From Candidatus Melainabacteria bacterium (lineage in GTDB: Bacteria; Cyanobacteriota; Vampirovibrionia; Obscuribacterales; Obscuribacteraceae), in assembly GCA_003175915.1 (NCBI GenBank), contig PSRH01000164.1, forward strand, positions 1-9,395: a DNA stretch of 9,395 nucleotides, read 5' to 3'. Below the pieces are notes generated by a model. The model had not been told where the DNA came from and ran no database searches. It saw only the letters and a program-made list of their open reading frames with translations. Of this stretch, positions 1 to 6,797 are shown piece after piece. The position numbers and the translations under genes are program-made. Position 1 is the first letter of the stretch. Each line of letters begins with the position of its first letter.

Positions 1-1689
1 AGTACTGCCAGACCAGCAAGCTTTCAACAGCCGCCTAGAGATCCAAGCTTTGCCGGCATGCTTTCGCTATTCTTACCAGGGCTAGGTCAAATCTACAACG
101 GTCAGACGAGAAAAGGACTGCTGTTCATCGGCGTCTCGCTGATCAATTTGTTGATTTTTCTGCAACTCATATTCACGCGCGCCCTCGTCGATTCGCTAGT
201 CAACTTCGGCTTGTCTTTCCATATGAAGCCGAATCCGGAGTTGCTCATCGCCCTGAGGCATTTCCATTTCGGCAGTCCGCCGTCGATCATCATCATTGGC
301 TTTTTCATTTCTTTCATTGCCTATGCCATGAGAGACGCATATGATCATGCCTCTCTCTTACAGCGTCGGCAGATCTATCCCGAATATGTTCTGGAAATGC
401 CGGAAGCCACAAGCGGTTCTTATCTGGCTCACTTCGCTCTGCTTCTCACTTGCTTCATCCTGGCCTTCTTTTTCTTGATTCCATCTAGGCCGCTGCCGCA
501 AATCACGGATATCGAATTTATTCAGAACCAGCCCCCGGTTCAAAAGAAAATCATAGCGCCACGTCGAGCCCAACATGCTTCGGAAAATGCCGGCAAGCAC
601 GAAAAGCGGGAAGTAGCACCACCTTCACCGGCGCCAAAGGCCCCCAGCCAGCCGGCGCCGAAACCAGCGCCAAAACCGACGCCGATTGCCCATCCGCAGC
701 CGATGCCGCATCCTACTCCGCACGTCACGCCGACGCCGAAGCCGACGCCTACTCCGACACCGCGTCCAACGCCAACGCCGACGCCTGTAGCACGCCCTGT
801 GCCGGTGCCCAGCCCACATCCCAGCCCACACCCCAGCCCGTCGCCAACCCCACATCCTTCGCCACATCCAAGTCCCTCACCTACTCCTTCGTTTAGGCCA
901 ACGCCAAGTCCGTCTCCGCACGCAACGCCGATGCCTACTCCTTTCCACATGCCGGGTGCAATGTTCTCACCCAATCCGTCTCCGGCTCCTTCGCCAAGTC
1001 CCGGACGAGGCGGCAGTCCCAGCCCCTCTCCTGTTCCCAGGGTAGGTGCCGGTTCAGGTGCAGGTGGCTCGTCGTCACCGGCCCCGGCTCCTATTGCCAT
1101 GGGTTCTGGTTCGTCGGGTGGAGGCGCTCCCTCGCCGATCCCGACACCAGGCGGTGGTTCACCTAATCGCGGCGGCGGCACTGGTCCGGCACCAGCTCCG
1201 GCTCCCAGTCGGGCTGGACGTTCGGGCGGCGGCGGGGCTGGCGGCAGCAGCGGACCAGCCATTGCGGTAGCCCCCTCAATTCCGCGGGCAGCATCCGGCG
1301 GTGGTGGCGGTGAAGGTATTCGTGGCAATCCGGACGCCAATAGCAACCCTGGTAAAGCCCCTTCCCTGGCCGCTCAACCTGATGTCGATTTCGGTCCCTA
1401 CATGGCCGATCTGCAGAGACGGATCAAGCGCGCCTGGTTCCCACCCAAGGGTAATGAGTCCAAACGGGTAGTCGTCGTCTTCAAGATCCACAAAGGTGGA
1501 GAACTTTCCAACTTGCGCTTGGAAAGAACATCAGGTGTTGCTATAGCAGACCAGGCCGCTCTCAAGGCTGTTGAGAACGCGGCACCTTTCAGACCCTTGC
1601 CAGCAGGTGCCTCTGACGACGTAGATATCCAATTCACGTTTGACTACAACGTATTTCAAGGTGGCAGCGGGGTGTTCAGACGATTTTAG
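1..1689 (+). CDS. TonB-like energy-transducing protein with multi-pass N-terminal membrane domain (5' end probably outside window)
   Basis: Likely the periplasm-spanning arm of a TonB/ExbB/ExbD motor. The frame is open to base 1. The first ATG (58; residues numbered from it) has no Shine-Dalgarno and sits inside a conserved-looking block, DPSFAGMLSLFLPGLGQIYN, so the true start is probably upstream. Residues 3-20 carry the PGLGQIYNGQxxKG motif of small TM2/DUF5683-like membrane proteins. Hydrophobic segments lie at about 20-40, 75-91 and 122-142. The third is followed by PLPQITDIEFIQNQPP, which resembles the segment after the TonB anchor. Residues about 187-330 are Pro/Ser/Thr/His-rich and 330-430 Gly/Ser/Pro-rich, a linker. 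Residues 443-530 are a TonB C-terminal domain (YMADLQRRIKRAWFPP, then VVVVFKIHKGGELSNLRL and PFRPLP). The exbB and exbD genes follow directly. The TonB domain and context are strong. The partner receptor and the role of the N-terminal domain are unknown. Confidence 0.85.
   Translation, partial: STARPASFQQPPRDPSFAGMLSLFLPGLGQIYNGQTRKGLLFIGVSLINLLIFLQLIFTRALVDSLVNFGLSFHMKPNPELLIALRHFHFGSPPSIIIIGFFISFIAYAMRDAYDHASLLQRRQIYPEYVLEMPEATSGSYLAHFALLLTCFILAFFFLIPSRPLPQITDIEFIQNQPPVQKKIIAPRRAQHASENAGKHEKREVAPPSPAPKAPSQPAPKPAPKPTPIAHPQPMPHPTPHVTPTPKPTPTPTPRPTPTPTPVARPVPVPSPHPSPHPSPSPTPHPSPHPSPSPTPSFRPTPSPSPHATPMPTPFHMPGAMFSPNPSPAPSPSPGRGGSPSPSPVPRVGAGSGAGGSSSPAPAPIAMGSGSSGGGAPSPIPTPGGGSPNRGGGTGPAPAPAPSRAGRSGGGGAGGSSGPAIAVAPSIPRAASGGGGGEGIRGNPDANSNPGKAPSLAAQPDVDFGPYMADLQRRIKRAWFPPKGNESKRVVVVFKIHKGGELSNLRLERTSGVAIADQAALKAVENAAPFRPLPAGASDDVDIQFTFDYNVFQGGSGVFRRF
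808..840 (+). repeat. 12-bp tandem repeat in the proline-rich linker
   Basis: The unit CCCAGCCCACAT is repeated 2.75 times in frame (808-819, 820-831 with one change, 832-840) and encodes Pro-Ser-Pro-His. It lies inside a longer low-complexity stretch (about 600-1000) made of degenerate Pro-Thr and Pro-Ser codons. Slippage or unequal recombination here would change the linker length without breaking the frame; that consequence is inference. Confidence 0.7.
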
Positions 1690-1752
1690 GCAGACTTTTT
1701 AGAAGTTCTGTTAAACTCATGTGGAGCACTTGTATTTAGAGCAGGAGTAGCA

Positions 1753-2397
1753 ATGGAAAGCAAATTTTTCGATTACTTTTTCCAGTTTATGATTCATGAC
1801 TGGTTTGCCTCCATCCCGATCTCCATCTGCTCTATCTTGACAGTGGCAGTAGTGATTGAAAGGTATATGTACTACGATAAAAATCGTCGTGATGTCACTT
1901 CCTTTATCCACCAACTTCAGCGCGAGCTGGAAAGCCAGAATCTGCAAAAGGCGCAAGCCACTTGCAGCCGACTGGGAGGAGTCGTAGGTGAAGTGGCCGA
2001 AGAAGGCGTTCGTCTGATGGCTGACCAGAAGGAAGACTTCTCCAAAGCGTTCGACATCACCGTCGGTCTTGTTACCAGAAAGCTGGAAAAGAATCTCGCC
2101 ATCCTCGGCACGATTGGAGCGACCTGTCCGTTCCTTGGTTTATTCGGAACCGTGGTCGGCGTCGTCTTTACTCTGGACCAACTGGGTGCCAGCGGCGGCG
2201 GTACGCCTACAGTGGTGCTCGGTGTCGCCAAAGCGCTGATCGCGACCGGTTACGGACTGATCGTCGCCATCCTCGCGGTTATCTTTAACAACACCTACAC
2301 GAACATAGTGAAGCGTTTCAACGATGACTTCCTATTGCTCAAACTTCTCTTCCTGAGCTTTGTGGGTAGCGCAGAGACAGCCACGCACGCTCGCTAG
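1753..2397 (+). CDS. exbB: ExbB/TolQ-family proton-channel protein
   Basis: Inner-membrane subunit that, with ExbD, uses the proton gradient to drive the TonB-like arm. The start has a good ribosome site, AGGAG at 1743-1747, 5 bases before the ATG. The 214-residue protein has the family's three-helix plan: TM1 about 18-40, a cytoplasmic region, TM2 about 114-140 and TM3 about 158-180. TM2 carries the signature LGTIGATCPFLGLFGTVVG and TM3 carries ALIATGYGLIVAI. T133 and T165 correspond to the pore threonines of E. coli ExbB (T148, T181) by motif alignment. Odd: the TM3 motif usually reads AEALxAT, with a conserved Glu (E. coli E176), but here it reads AKALIAT, so the Glu is Lys160. The usual Pro of AIPAV is Leu174. 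TolQ is an alternative name, since ExbB and TolQ cannot be separated by sequence alone. No TolA, TolB or Pal is visible here. Confidence 0.92.
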   Translation: MESKFFDYFFQFMIHDWFASIPISICSILTVAVVIERYMYYDKNRRDVTSFIHQLQRELESQNLQKAQATCSRLGGVVGEVAEEGVRLMADQKEDFSKAFDITVGLVTRKLEKNLAILGTIGATCPFLGLFGTVVGVVFTLDQLGASGGGTPTVVLGVAKALIATGYGLIVAILAVIFNNTYTNIVKRFNDDFLLLKLLFLSFVGSAETATHAR

Positions 2398-2413
2398 TCC
2401 TGGCTGAAAAGCC

Positions 2414-2419
2414 AAGGAG
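2414..2419 (+). promoter_or_regulatory. Shine-Dalgarno site of exbD
   Basis: AAGGAG lies 9 bases before the exbD ATG, in the 31-base gap after exbB. It supports independent ribosome loading within the same transcript. Confidence 0.6.
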
Positions 2420-2428
2420 TCAATCAAA

Positions 2429-2854
2429 ATGTCTATCGGCGCCAATGTCGGCGAGTTCAACGATATCAACGTAACGCCTCTGACGGACGTTTTCCTTGTG
2501 TTGCTCGTGATCATGATTTTGATCGCACCGCTGATCGACAAGTCGGAACTGAAAATCAAACCACCGGAAACACAGCACGCCAAAAAACCAGACGAAAGCA
2601 AGGGGATATTCATCGATATTGATAAAGAAGGACAGATCGCCGTCAATGGTCGAGCCATAGGTGCCAGCGATGCGGCAAGCATTCAAGCAAAAATCGAAGA
2701 GTTTCTGCGACGCTCCGGTAAACGAGACATAACTTGCACAGTCAATGCCGATGCCGACTGCAGAGAGAAAGAAGTTGTCACTGTCATGAGCGCTGCTGCC
2801 GCAGCCGGTATCAAGCGCATGCGCGTTGCCACAATTCAGTCAGGCAATTACTAG
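2429..2854 (+). CDS. exbD: ExbD/TolR-family motor protein
   Basis: Partner of ExbB in the proton-driven motor. The 141-residue protein has a short cytoplasmic N-terminus and one transmembrane helix at about 17-36 containing INVTPLTDVFLVLLVIMILIAP. Asp20 in this helix matches the proton-carrying aspartate of E. coli ExbD (D25) and TolR (D23). A periplasmic domain follows (about 40-141), with family-like segments GIFIDIDKEGQIAVNG and VVTVMSAAAAAGIKRM. Length is normal for the family. The gene sits 31 bases after exbB and has its own Shine-Dalgarno. It ends with two stops in a row, TAG at 2852-2854 and TAA at 2855-2857, just before aroE, which starts in the same frame. The catalytic Asp is intact even though the neighbouring ExbB has an altered pore motif. 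Confidence 0.93.
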   Translation: MSIGANVGEFNDINVTPLTDVFLVLLVIMILIAPLIDKSELKIKPPETQHAKKPDESKGIFIDIDKEGQIAVNGRAIGASDAASIQAKIEEFLRRSGKRDITCTVNADADCREKEVVTVMSAAAAAGIKRMRVATIQSGNY

Positions 2855-2863
2855 TAACTAAAA

Positions 2864-3721
2864 GTGGCGAAGCCTCTCATTTTTGGTTTGATTGGGCACC
2901 CGGTGTCTCAATCGCTCTCCCCACGTCTGCATCAAGCTGCTTTCGCCTACACAGGATTGAGTGGAGAATACAAACTTTTCGACATTCCCCCAAGTGAACT
3001 TGCCAAACGGATTGCCGACTTGATCGGCACCGGCGTGATTGGCTTCAACATTACCATTCCGCATAAACAAGCCCTCTACAATATGGTCAATTCGCGCAGC
3101 CAGGAAGCTGACCGTGTCGGCGCCATCAATGCCGTCAAAGTGCTGAATGATGGATACCTCGAGGGACATAACACCGATTACGACGGTTTGAAATTAGCGC
3201 TTGCCCAGGACCACCCCCTTGATTTTGCGGGGAAATGCGCCTTACTGCTTGGCGCCGGCGGAGCAGCTCTGGCTGCGGCGGCAGCCGTTTACAATCTCGG
3301 TTTCGCCAAGTTGCGCGTCCTTGCTCGTGATCCGGAAAGGCAGAGAGCTTTTATCGATTTTGTCAGAGAGCGTCAAAACAATTTGGCAAAGGCTAAACAC
3401 CTCACTGTCATTGAGCCAGACCAACAAAAGTACTGGAACGAGCCAGCCCTCGTGATCAACGCTACGTCCATAGGCCTTACCGAGGAGCCGCAGCCGGAGT
3501 GGATGACCGAGCTTACAGGCCAGTTGCCGCCTGAGTGCTTTTGTTTTGACATGGTTTACCGAAAGAACGGCACGCTTCCCACCTTTGCCAGATTGGCACA
3601 AGAGCATGGTCTTGAGAGCCAGGCCGGACTGGACATGCTCATCCATCAGGCAAGGCTTTCCTTTCAATACTGGACAGGAGTGCCTGTTCCCTTCGAAGTA
3701 ATGAAGAAAGCAGTTTTATAA
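2864..3721 (+). CDS. aroE: Shikimate dehydrogenase
   Basis: Reduces 3-dehydroshikimate to shikimate with NADPH in the cytoplasm, the fourth step of the shikimate pathway to aromatic amino acids. The 285-residue length is normal. The substrate-binding half shows SQSLSP at 15-20, NITIPHK at 62-68 with catalytic Lys68, and GHNTDYDG at 101-108 with catalytic Asp105. The nucleotide-binding half has the glycine-rich loop LLLGAGGAALAA (about 127-138), INATSIGL (about 198-205) and the late block GLDMLIHQA. The start is GTG at 2864, 9 bases after the exbD stop; the double stop in the same frame excludes an earlier one. No clear Shine-Dalgarno is seen, so translation may be coupled to exbD. No other shikimate gene is nearby, so its place behind a TonB motor looks like a passenger in the transcript. 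Its 3' end overlaps the opposing SCP2 gene by 6 bases. Confidence 0.95.
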   Translation: MAKPLIFGLIGHPVSQSLSPRLHQAAFAYTGLSGEYKLFDIPPSELAKRIADLIGTGVIGFNITIPHKQALYNMVNSRSQEADRVGAINAVKVLNDGYLEGHNTDYDGLKLALAQDHPLDFAGKCALLLGAGGAALAAAAAVYNLGFAKLRVLARDPERQRAFIDFVRERQNNLAKAKHLTVIEPDQQKYWNEPALVINATSIGLTEEPQPEWMTELTGQLPPECFCFDMVYRKNGTLPTFARLAQEHGLESQAGLDMLIHQARLSFQYWTGVPVPFEVMKKAVL

Positions 3722-4093
3722 GATCTGGGCCTGTTCTTCAAAAAAGATTGGCACAAGTTGCATGGCGAGACCCAACTCACCTTCGATGGCCAGTACACCG
3801 GAGAGCGCTGCCGTCATTGCAGAGAGTCGGCCTGACATAATCAGCTCCAGGTCCGCCGCATCGACAGAGATGGAGCAATCGGCGACGGGCTGTGCATCAC
3901 CGGCGGTGCTACCACTGACTTTGTGCGGTATAAACTCGCAAGTGCCCTCAGCAATCTTGGTCAGCCATGCTCCACCACCTTCACCTCTTACGGTAATCAA
4001 ATAAGTGGCCGACAGATTGCGGGCCGCATCCGGCTTAAATCTTTTGCGCAGCTCATCAATGGTCTGGTCAGCGAGCACAATCCGCTCCCTCAT
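3716..4093 (-). CDS. SCP2 sterol-binding-domain protein
   Basis: Small stand-alone protein with the SCP2 fold, a hydrophobic-pocket domain that binds lipids or other apolar ligands; its ligand in bacteria is generally unknown. From the ATG at 4093 it is 125 residues. Family-like blocks are DELRKRFKPDAA (13-24), VRGEGGGAWLTKIAEGTCEF (35-54), then DCSISVDAADLELIMSGRLS (72-91) and LSGVLAIEGELGLAMQL (97-113). There is no signal peptide or membrane helix. A TTG at 4117 would add eight residues. I prefer the ATG because a TATAAT box at 4130-4135 would place transcription start almost on the TTG. Neither start has a good Shine-Dalgarno. The stop overlaps the end of aroE tail to tail, and no terminator hairpin separates the two. 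The domain call is by pattern recognition and moderately sure. Confidence 0.75.
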   Translation of the reverse strand: MRERIVLADQTIDELRKRFKPDAARNLSATYLITVRGEGGGAWLTKIAEGTCEFIPHKVSGSTAGDAQPVADCSISVDAADLELIMSGRLSAMTAALSGVLAIEGELGLAMQLVPIFFEEQAQIL

Positions 4094-4129
4094 ATTAGCG
4101 AGAATAGCTTGAAGCAAAGGCTAGAGCAG

Positions 4130-4135
4130 ATTATA
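4130..4135 (-). promoter_or_regulatory. Possible -10 box for the SCP2 gene
   Basis: Read on the minus strand this is a perfect TATAAT, 36 bases upstream of the ATG at 4093. No convincing -35 hexamer lies 16-18 bases further upstream (the best is GCGAAG), so the promoter is suggested by the -10 box and its place in a divergent intergenic region only. Confidence 0.35.
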
Positions 4136-4251
4136 ACGCACTGGCAGTGAAGCTTCGCTTTTGGCGATCAGGAAAATTACTTGATCTGACCTATTCAAAC
4201 CTGATCTGGACTGGCTTAGACTGACAACAATTGACATGGATTTAATCAGAA

Positions 4252-4983
4252 ATGACACGTGAAGAGCCTCCCCACAGGCAGAAAAAATCAAAGTTCACCA
4301 ACATCGGTAACGTCTTGAACACGGTCGTCTCGAAGTTGGGTCTTGACAGGCGCTTACGCGAACAGGCGTTAATGAATCTCTGGCCGATTGTTGCGGGGGA
4401 TACATTTGCCCTTAATACTCGGGCGTTATTCATTGATTATGAGAATAATCTCGTTGTCTCTGTGCGGGATGCCTCCACAGCACAGGAATTGAGCTTCCTT
4501 AAGCGGCAAATCACCGAGAAATTGAAAGCAGCCGGCCGTGGCGCTGGTATCACAATCGCAGGTATCCGCTTTGATCTGAAACATTTCCATCAGGCCGGGC
4601 CAAGGGCAGAATCCGCCAGTCATGCGGGCGCGCGTCGAGATCTCCCTGAAGGCGAGGCGTTCTTCTTAAGCTTTTCGTCAAATTCTCCTGATCCTAAAAG
4701 CTTGGAGGAAATAGTGTTGACGGCCAATGAAATCAACGAAATAGGCCAGCTCAAATCAGAAATCGAGCGCAACAGCAGGCTTTTCCTGGAGCACGCCACA
4801 GAGGAAGAGATTGGCACGCTCTCTTTGCGAATCGCTAAAATCGCCGAGCGTGAACTGAGGCTGAAGAAGTGGCAGGAGCTGAACGGATTTCCCGCATGCC
4901 AGGACTGCGGCGCACCATCCAATCGCTTGCATACACAGGCGAGGATTTGTGCATATTGTTACTTGAAGAAAAATGCCGACTAA
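4252..4983 (+). CDS. DUF721/DciA-like protein with C-terminal zinc ribbon
   Basis: DUF721 includes DciA, the replicative-helicase loader found in bacteria that lack DnaC/DnaI; a role in loading DnaB here is inference. The 243-residue protein has a basic N-terminus, a DUF721 domain at about 16-92 (NVLNTVVSKLGLDRRL, LWPIVAGD, NLVVSVRDASTAQELSFLKR), a variable middle, a charged helical stretch at about 155-208 and a zinc ribbon at 216-236. The ribbon is CxxC, 13 residues, then CxxC (C216, C219, C233, C236). As I recall, cyanobacterial DUF721 proteins also end in such a ribbon, which helps place the organism. The ATG at 4252 lacks a Shine-Dalgarno. No later start is plausible because the domain begins almost at once. 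The protein could be nucleic-acid binding by the ribbon alone; the exact function is not shown. ftsE begins 136 bases downstream. Confidence 0.75.
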   Translation: MTREEPPHRQKKSKFTNIGNVLNTVVSKLGLDRRLREQALMNLWPIVAGDTFALNTRALFIDYENNLVVSVRDASTAQELSFLKRQITEKLKAAGRGAGITIAGIRFDLKHFHQAGPRAESASHAGARRDLPEGEAFFLSFSSNSPDPKSLEEIVLTANEINEIGQLKSEIERNSRLFLEHATEEEIGTLSLRIAKIAERELRLKKWQELNGFPACQDCGAPSNRLHTQARICAYCYLKKNAD

Positions 4984-5119
4984 CCTTAACTAATCGCTAC
5001 ATTGAAGCTTTTCAAGGTGTTCGGTTAAACCCTGTGTTATCATTTTTGGCGGATGTGCAAAAGTCTCGCATTCCTGAGCTTTGCTCTCATAGTCGATATA
5101 AATCGCGGTCTTTACGTAA

Positions 5120-5809
5120 GTGATTCGTCTTCAGAACGTTTCAAAAAATTATGGTGGCCGTCCGGCTCTCACCAACATAAGCCTGCATATAGCTTTGGGC
5201 GAGTTTGCTTTTTTGGTCGGACCTTCAGGAGCTGGAAAGTCAACGCTTATGAGGCTTCTCTACCGGGAGGAAATGCCTACTTCCGGTAATGTCTTTATCG
5301 GCGGTGTCAATCTCAATCGCCTGCACAAGAAGCAAATTCCTCTTTTGAGAAGGCGCCTGGGCATTGTTTTTCAAGACTACAAATTGTTGCCCAGACAAAC
5401 GGTGTTTGCCAATGTTGCTTATGTTCTGAGGGCGCTTGGCGTTAATGAAAAGGACGTGGACAAGCGCGTCAACAGCGCACTTTGCGTTGTAAATCTCGAT
5501 GATAAAGGTGAAGCTTATCCTGATGAACTATCCGGTGGCGAACAACAACGCGTCGGTATCGCTAGAGCAATCGTCAACGGCCCTCCTGTTTTGCTTGCCG
5601 ACGAGCCAACCGGAAATTTGGACCCGGCTACTTCGCTCGAAATCGTTCAGTTGCTCGAGCGCATCAGTGAACGCGGTACCACTGTGCTCATCTCGACTCA
5701 CGACCAACCAATCGTCAACGCTATGCGCAAACGCGTCATCTCGCTTAGAAACGGCGAAATCATAGCTGATGTGGACAGCGGCGTCTACGAAGTAGGTTCA
5801 ACCGGGTAA
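5120..5809 (+). CDS. ftsE: Cell-division ATP-binding protein FtsE
   Basis: Cytoplasmic ATPase of the FtsEX complex, which in characterised bacteria relays division signals to peptidoglycan hydrolases rather than transporting a solute. All ABC motifs are intact: Walker A GPSGAGKST (34-42), Q-loop FQDYKLL (84-90, Gln85), signature LSGGEQQR (137-144), Walker B LLADEP with Glu162, D-loop GNLD (165-168) and H-loop His194. The 229-residue length is normal. The FQDYKLLPRQTVFANVAY block favours FtsE over other ABC ATPases, and ftsX follows 5 bases after its stop. The start is GTG at 5120, chosen because MIRLQNVSKNY is the usual beginning of the fold. No Shine-Dalgarno is evident. The 136 bases upstream include a TATAAA at 5097-5102 but no matching -35, so no promoter is claimed. 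Confidence 0.95.
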   Translation: MIRLQNVSKNYGGRPALTNISLHIALGEFAFLVGPSGAGKSTLMRLLYREEMPTSGNVFIGGVNLNRLHKKQIPLLRRRLGIVFQDYKLLPRQTVFANVAYVLRALGVNEKDVDKRVNSALCVVNLDDKGEAYPDELSGGEQQRVGIARAIVNGPPVLLADEPTGNLDPATSLEIVQLLERISERGTTVLISTHDQPIVNAMRKRVISLRNGEIIADVDSGVYEVGSTG

Positions 5810-5814
5810 CAAAC

Positions 5815-6684
5815 ATGAGACAGATGCGCATCTTACTTAGAGTACTGGTCGAGACCTTAATTGGTCTCAAGCAGGGCGGCTGGTCCAATTGGCTCGTCGT
5901 TAGTATTCTCGCTATTGCCCTCACCATATTTGGTGGCGTCCTGCAATTGACGATTACGCTAAAAAGCGTCGTCGCCGCCTGGGGTTCACAACTGGAAATT
6001 TCTGCCTATCTAAAAGACAGCTATGATCCCAAGGTAGTCGCTCACGACGTCAGTCTCCTTCCCGAAGTGCAATTTGTGGAAATCGTTCCTAAGGAAACCG
6101 CCTGGAAAGAGTTGCAATCTGCCTTCAAAGTAGCATCGCTAGCCAATCCGCTTCCTAATACCCTGCACATCAAAGTCAGTTCGACTGAAGCGGTGCAGCA
6201 AGTGGCCATGCAAGTCAAAAATCTGCCAAGCGTTGAGAATGTACGTTACCCCTTGAAAGTAGCCCAACGTATAAACGAATTCAGACATTTCCTGGAATTA
6301 GCCGGCTTCGCCGTGACCGCTGCGCTTACCGCCGCAACCCTAACAGTGATTGGCAACACAATTCACCTGGTCATTCAATCCCGCCATCGGGAAATTGAAA
6401 TATTAAGCTTGATGGGTGTCAGTCCATCCTATATTCGCTCGCCTCTGATTCTGCAAGGCGCCACATATGGTGCCATTTCCGGACTGCTTTCAATGGCGGT
6501 CCTCTGGGGTCTTCACGCTTACCTCGACCCGTACTTAAGCGAGCAATTGATTGGCTTTGCCCCGATGCTTACCCACAGCCTTGAACACAGTCTTGCCCAA
6601 ACGTTCGTCGCCCTGCTGATCTTGGGCGTCGCCGTCGGAGCTAGCGGCGCCTTCTGGACCTCCGGCCGCTATATCAAAATCTAA
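5815..6684 (+). CDS. ftsX: Cell-division membrane protein FtsX
   Basis: Membrane partner of FtsE, with four helices and an extracytoplasmic loop that contacts murein hydrolases or their activators in studied species. In 289 residues the plan is clear: TM1 about 26-46, large loop about 47-155, TM2 about 164-186, TM3 about 212-234 and TM4 about 262-280. The loop starts with WGSQLEISAYLKD and contains LPEVQFVEIVPKETAWKEL, both FtsX-like. The cytoplasmic segment HREIEILSLMGVSPSYIRSP (191-210) is the conserved coupling region facing FtsE. GGWSNW at 21-26 resembles cyanobacterial FtsX. The ATG lies 5 bases after the ftsE stop, so the two are co-transcribed; an ATG three codons later (5824) is possible. 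The loop shows no extra catalytic domain. No terminator hairpin is visible in the following 113 bases. Confidence 0.94.
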   Translation: MRQMRILLRVLVETLIGLKQGGWSNWLVVSILAIALTIFGGVLQLTITLKSVVAAWGSQLEISAYLKDSYDPKVVAHDVSLLPEVQFVEIVPKETAWKELQSAFKVASLANPLPNTLHIKVSSTEAVQQVAMQVKNLPSVENVRYPLKVAQRINEFRHFLELAGFAVTAALTAATLTVIGNTIHLVIQSRHREIEILSLMGVSPSYIRSPLILQGATYGAISGLLSMAVLWGLHAYLDPYLSEQLIGFAPMLTHSLEHSLAQTFVALLILGVAVGASGAFWTSGRYIKI

Positions 6685-6797
6685 TACTGCTGATATCCAA
6701 ATCACCAGTTCTTTACAAGTTTGCGCGACTATTTGCTTAAGCAGACAGATGTTCTTGGCATCAATCGATATTGTGCTCTGAGCGGGGTTGCGCGCAT

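Noticed and set aside
540..1346. Long minus-strand open frame (268 codons) rich in Gly, Val and Pro
   Set aside because: It is the antisense shadow of the proline/glycine-rich linker. Repetitive GC-rich codons rarely give stops on the opposite strand, there is no recognisable domain, and the plus-strand gene is clear.
3923..4150. Plus-strand open frame of 75 codons opposite the SCP2-domain gene
   Set aside because: Antisense to a gene with recognisable domain blocks; no motif or ribosome site of its own.
4182..4209. Direct repeat TGATCTG at 4182-4188 and 4202-4208, two helical turns apart, in the divergent intergenic region
   Set aside because: Possible operator, but the units are only 7 bases, not palindromic, and there is no adjacent regulator gene. 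Too little to call.
4231..4236. Perfect TTGACA on the plus strand before the DUF721 gene
   Set aside because: A -10 box 17 bases downstream would fall inside the coding region (base 4254 onward) and none is there. The TTTAAT at 4241-4246 is too close. Treated as chance.
4869..5123. Plus-strand open frame of 84 codons spanning the end of the DUF721 gene and the gap before ftsE
   Set aside because: It overlaps the zinc-ribbon coding region in another frame, shows no family motif, and has no ribosome site at its start.
6734..6743. Perfect 10-base palindrome TGCTTAAGCA upstream of the HslV-like gene
   Set aside because: It is short, without a U-tract, flanking arms or a clear promoter nearby. 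It could be an operator but also chance.
6771..6797. TTG start adding nine residues before the HslV-like ATG
   Set aside because: It would place Thr away from the mature N-terminus, and the family begins Met-Thr. The ATG at 6798 fits better.
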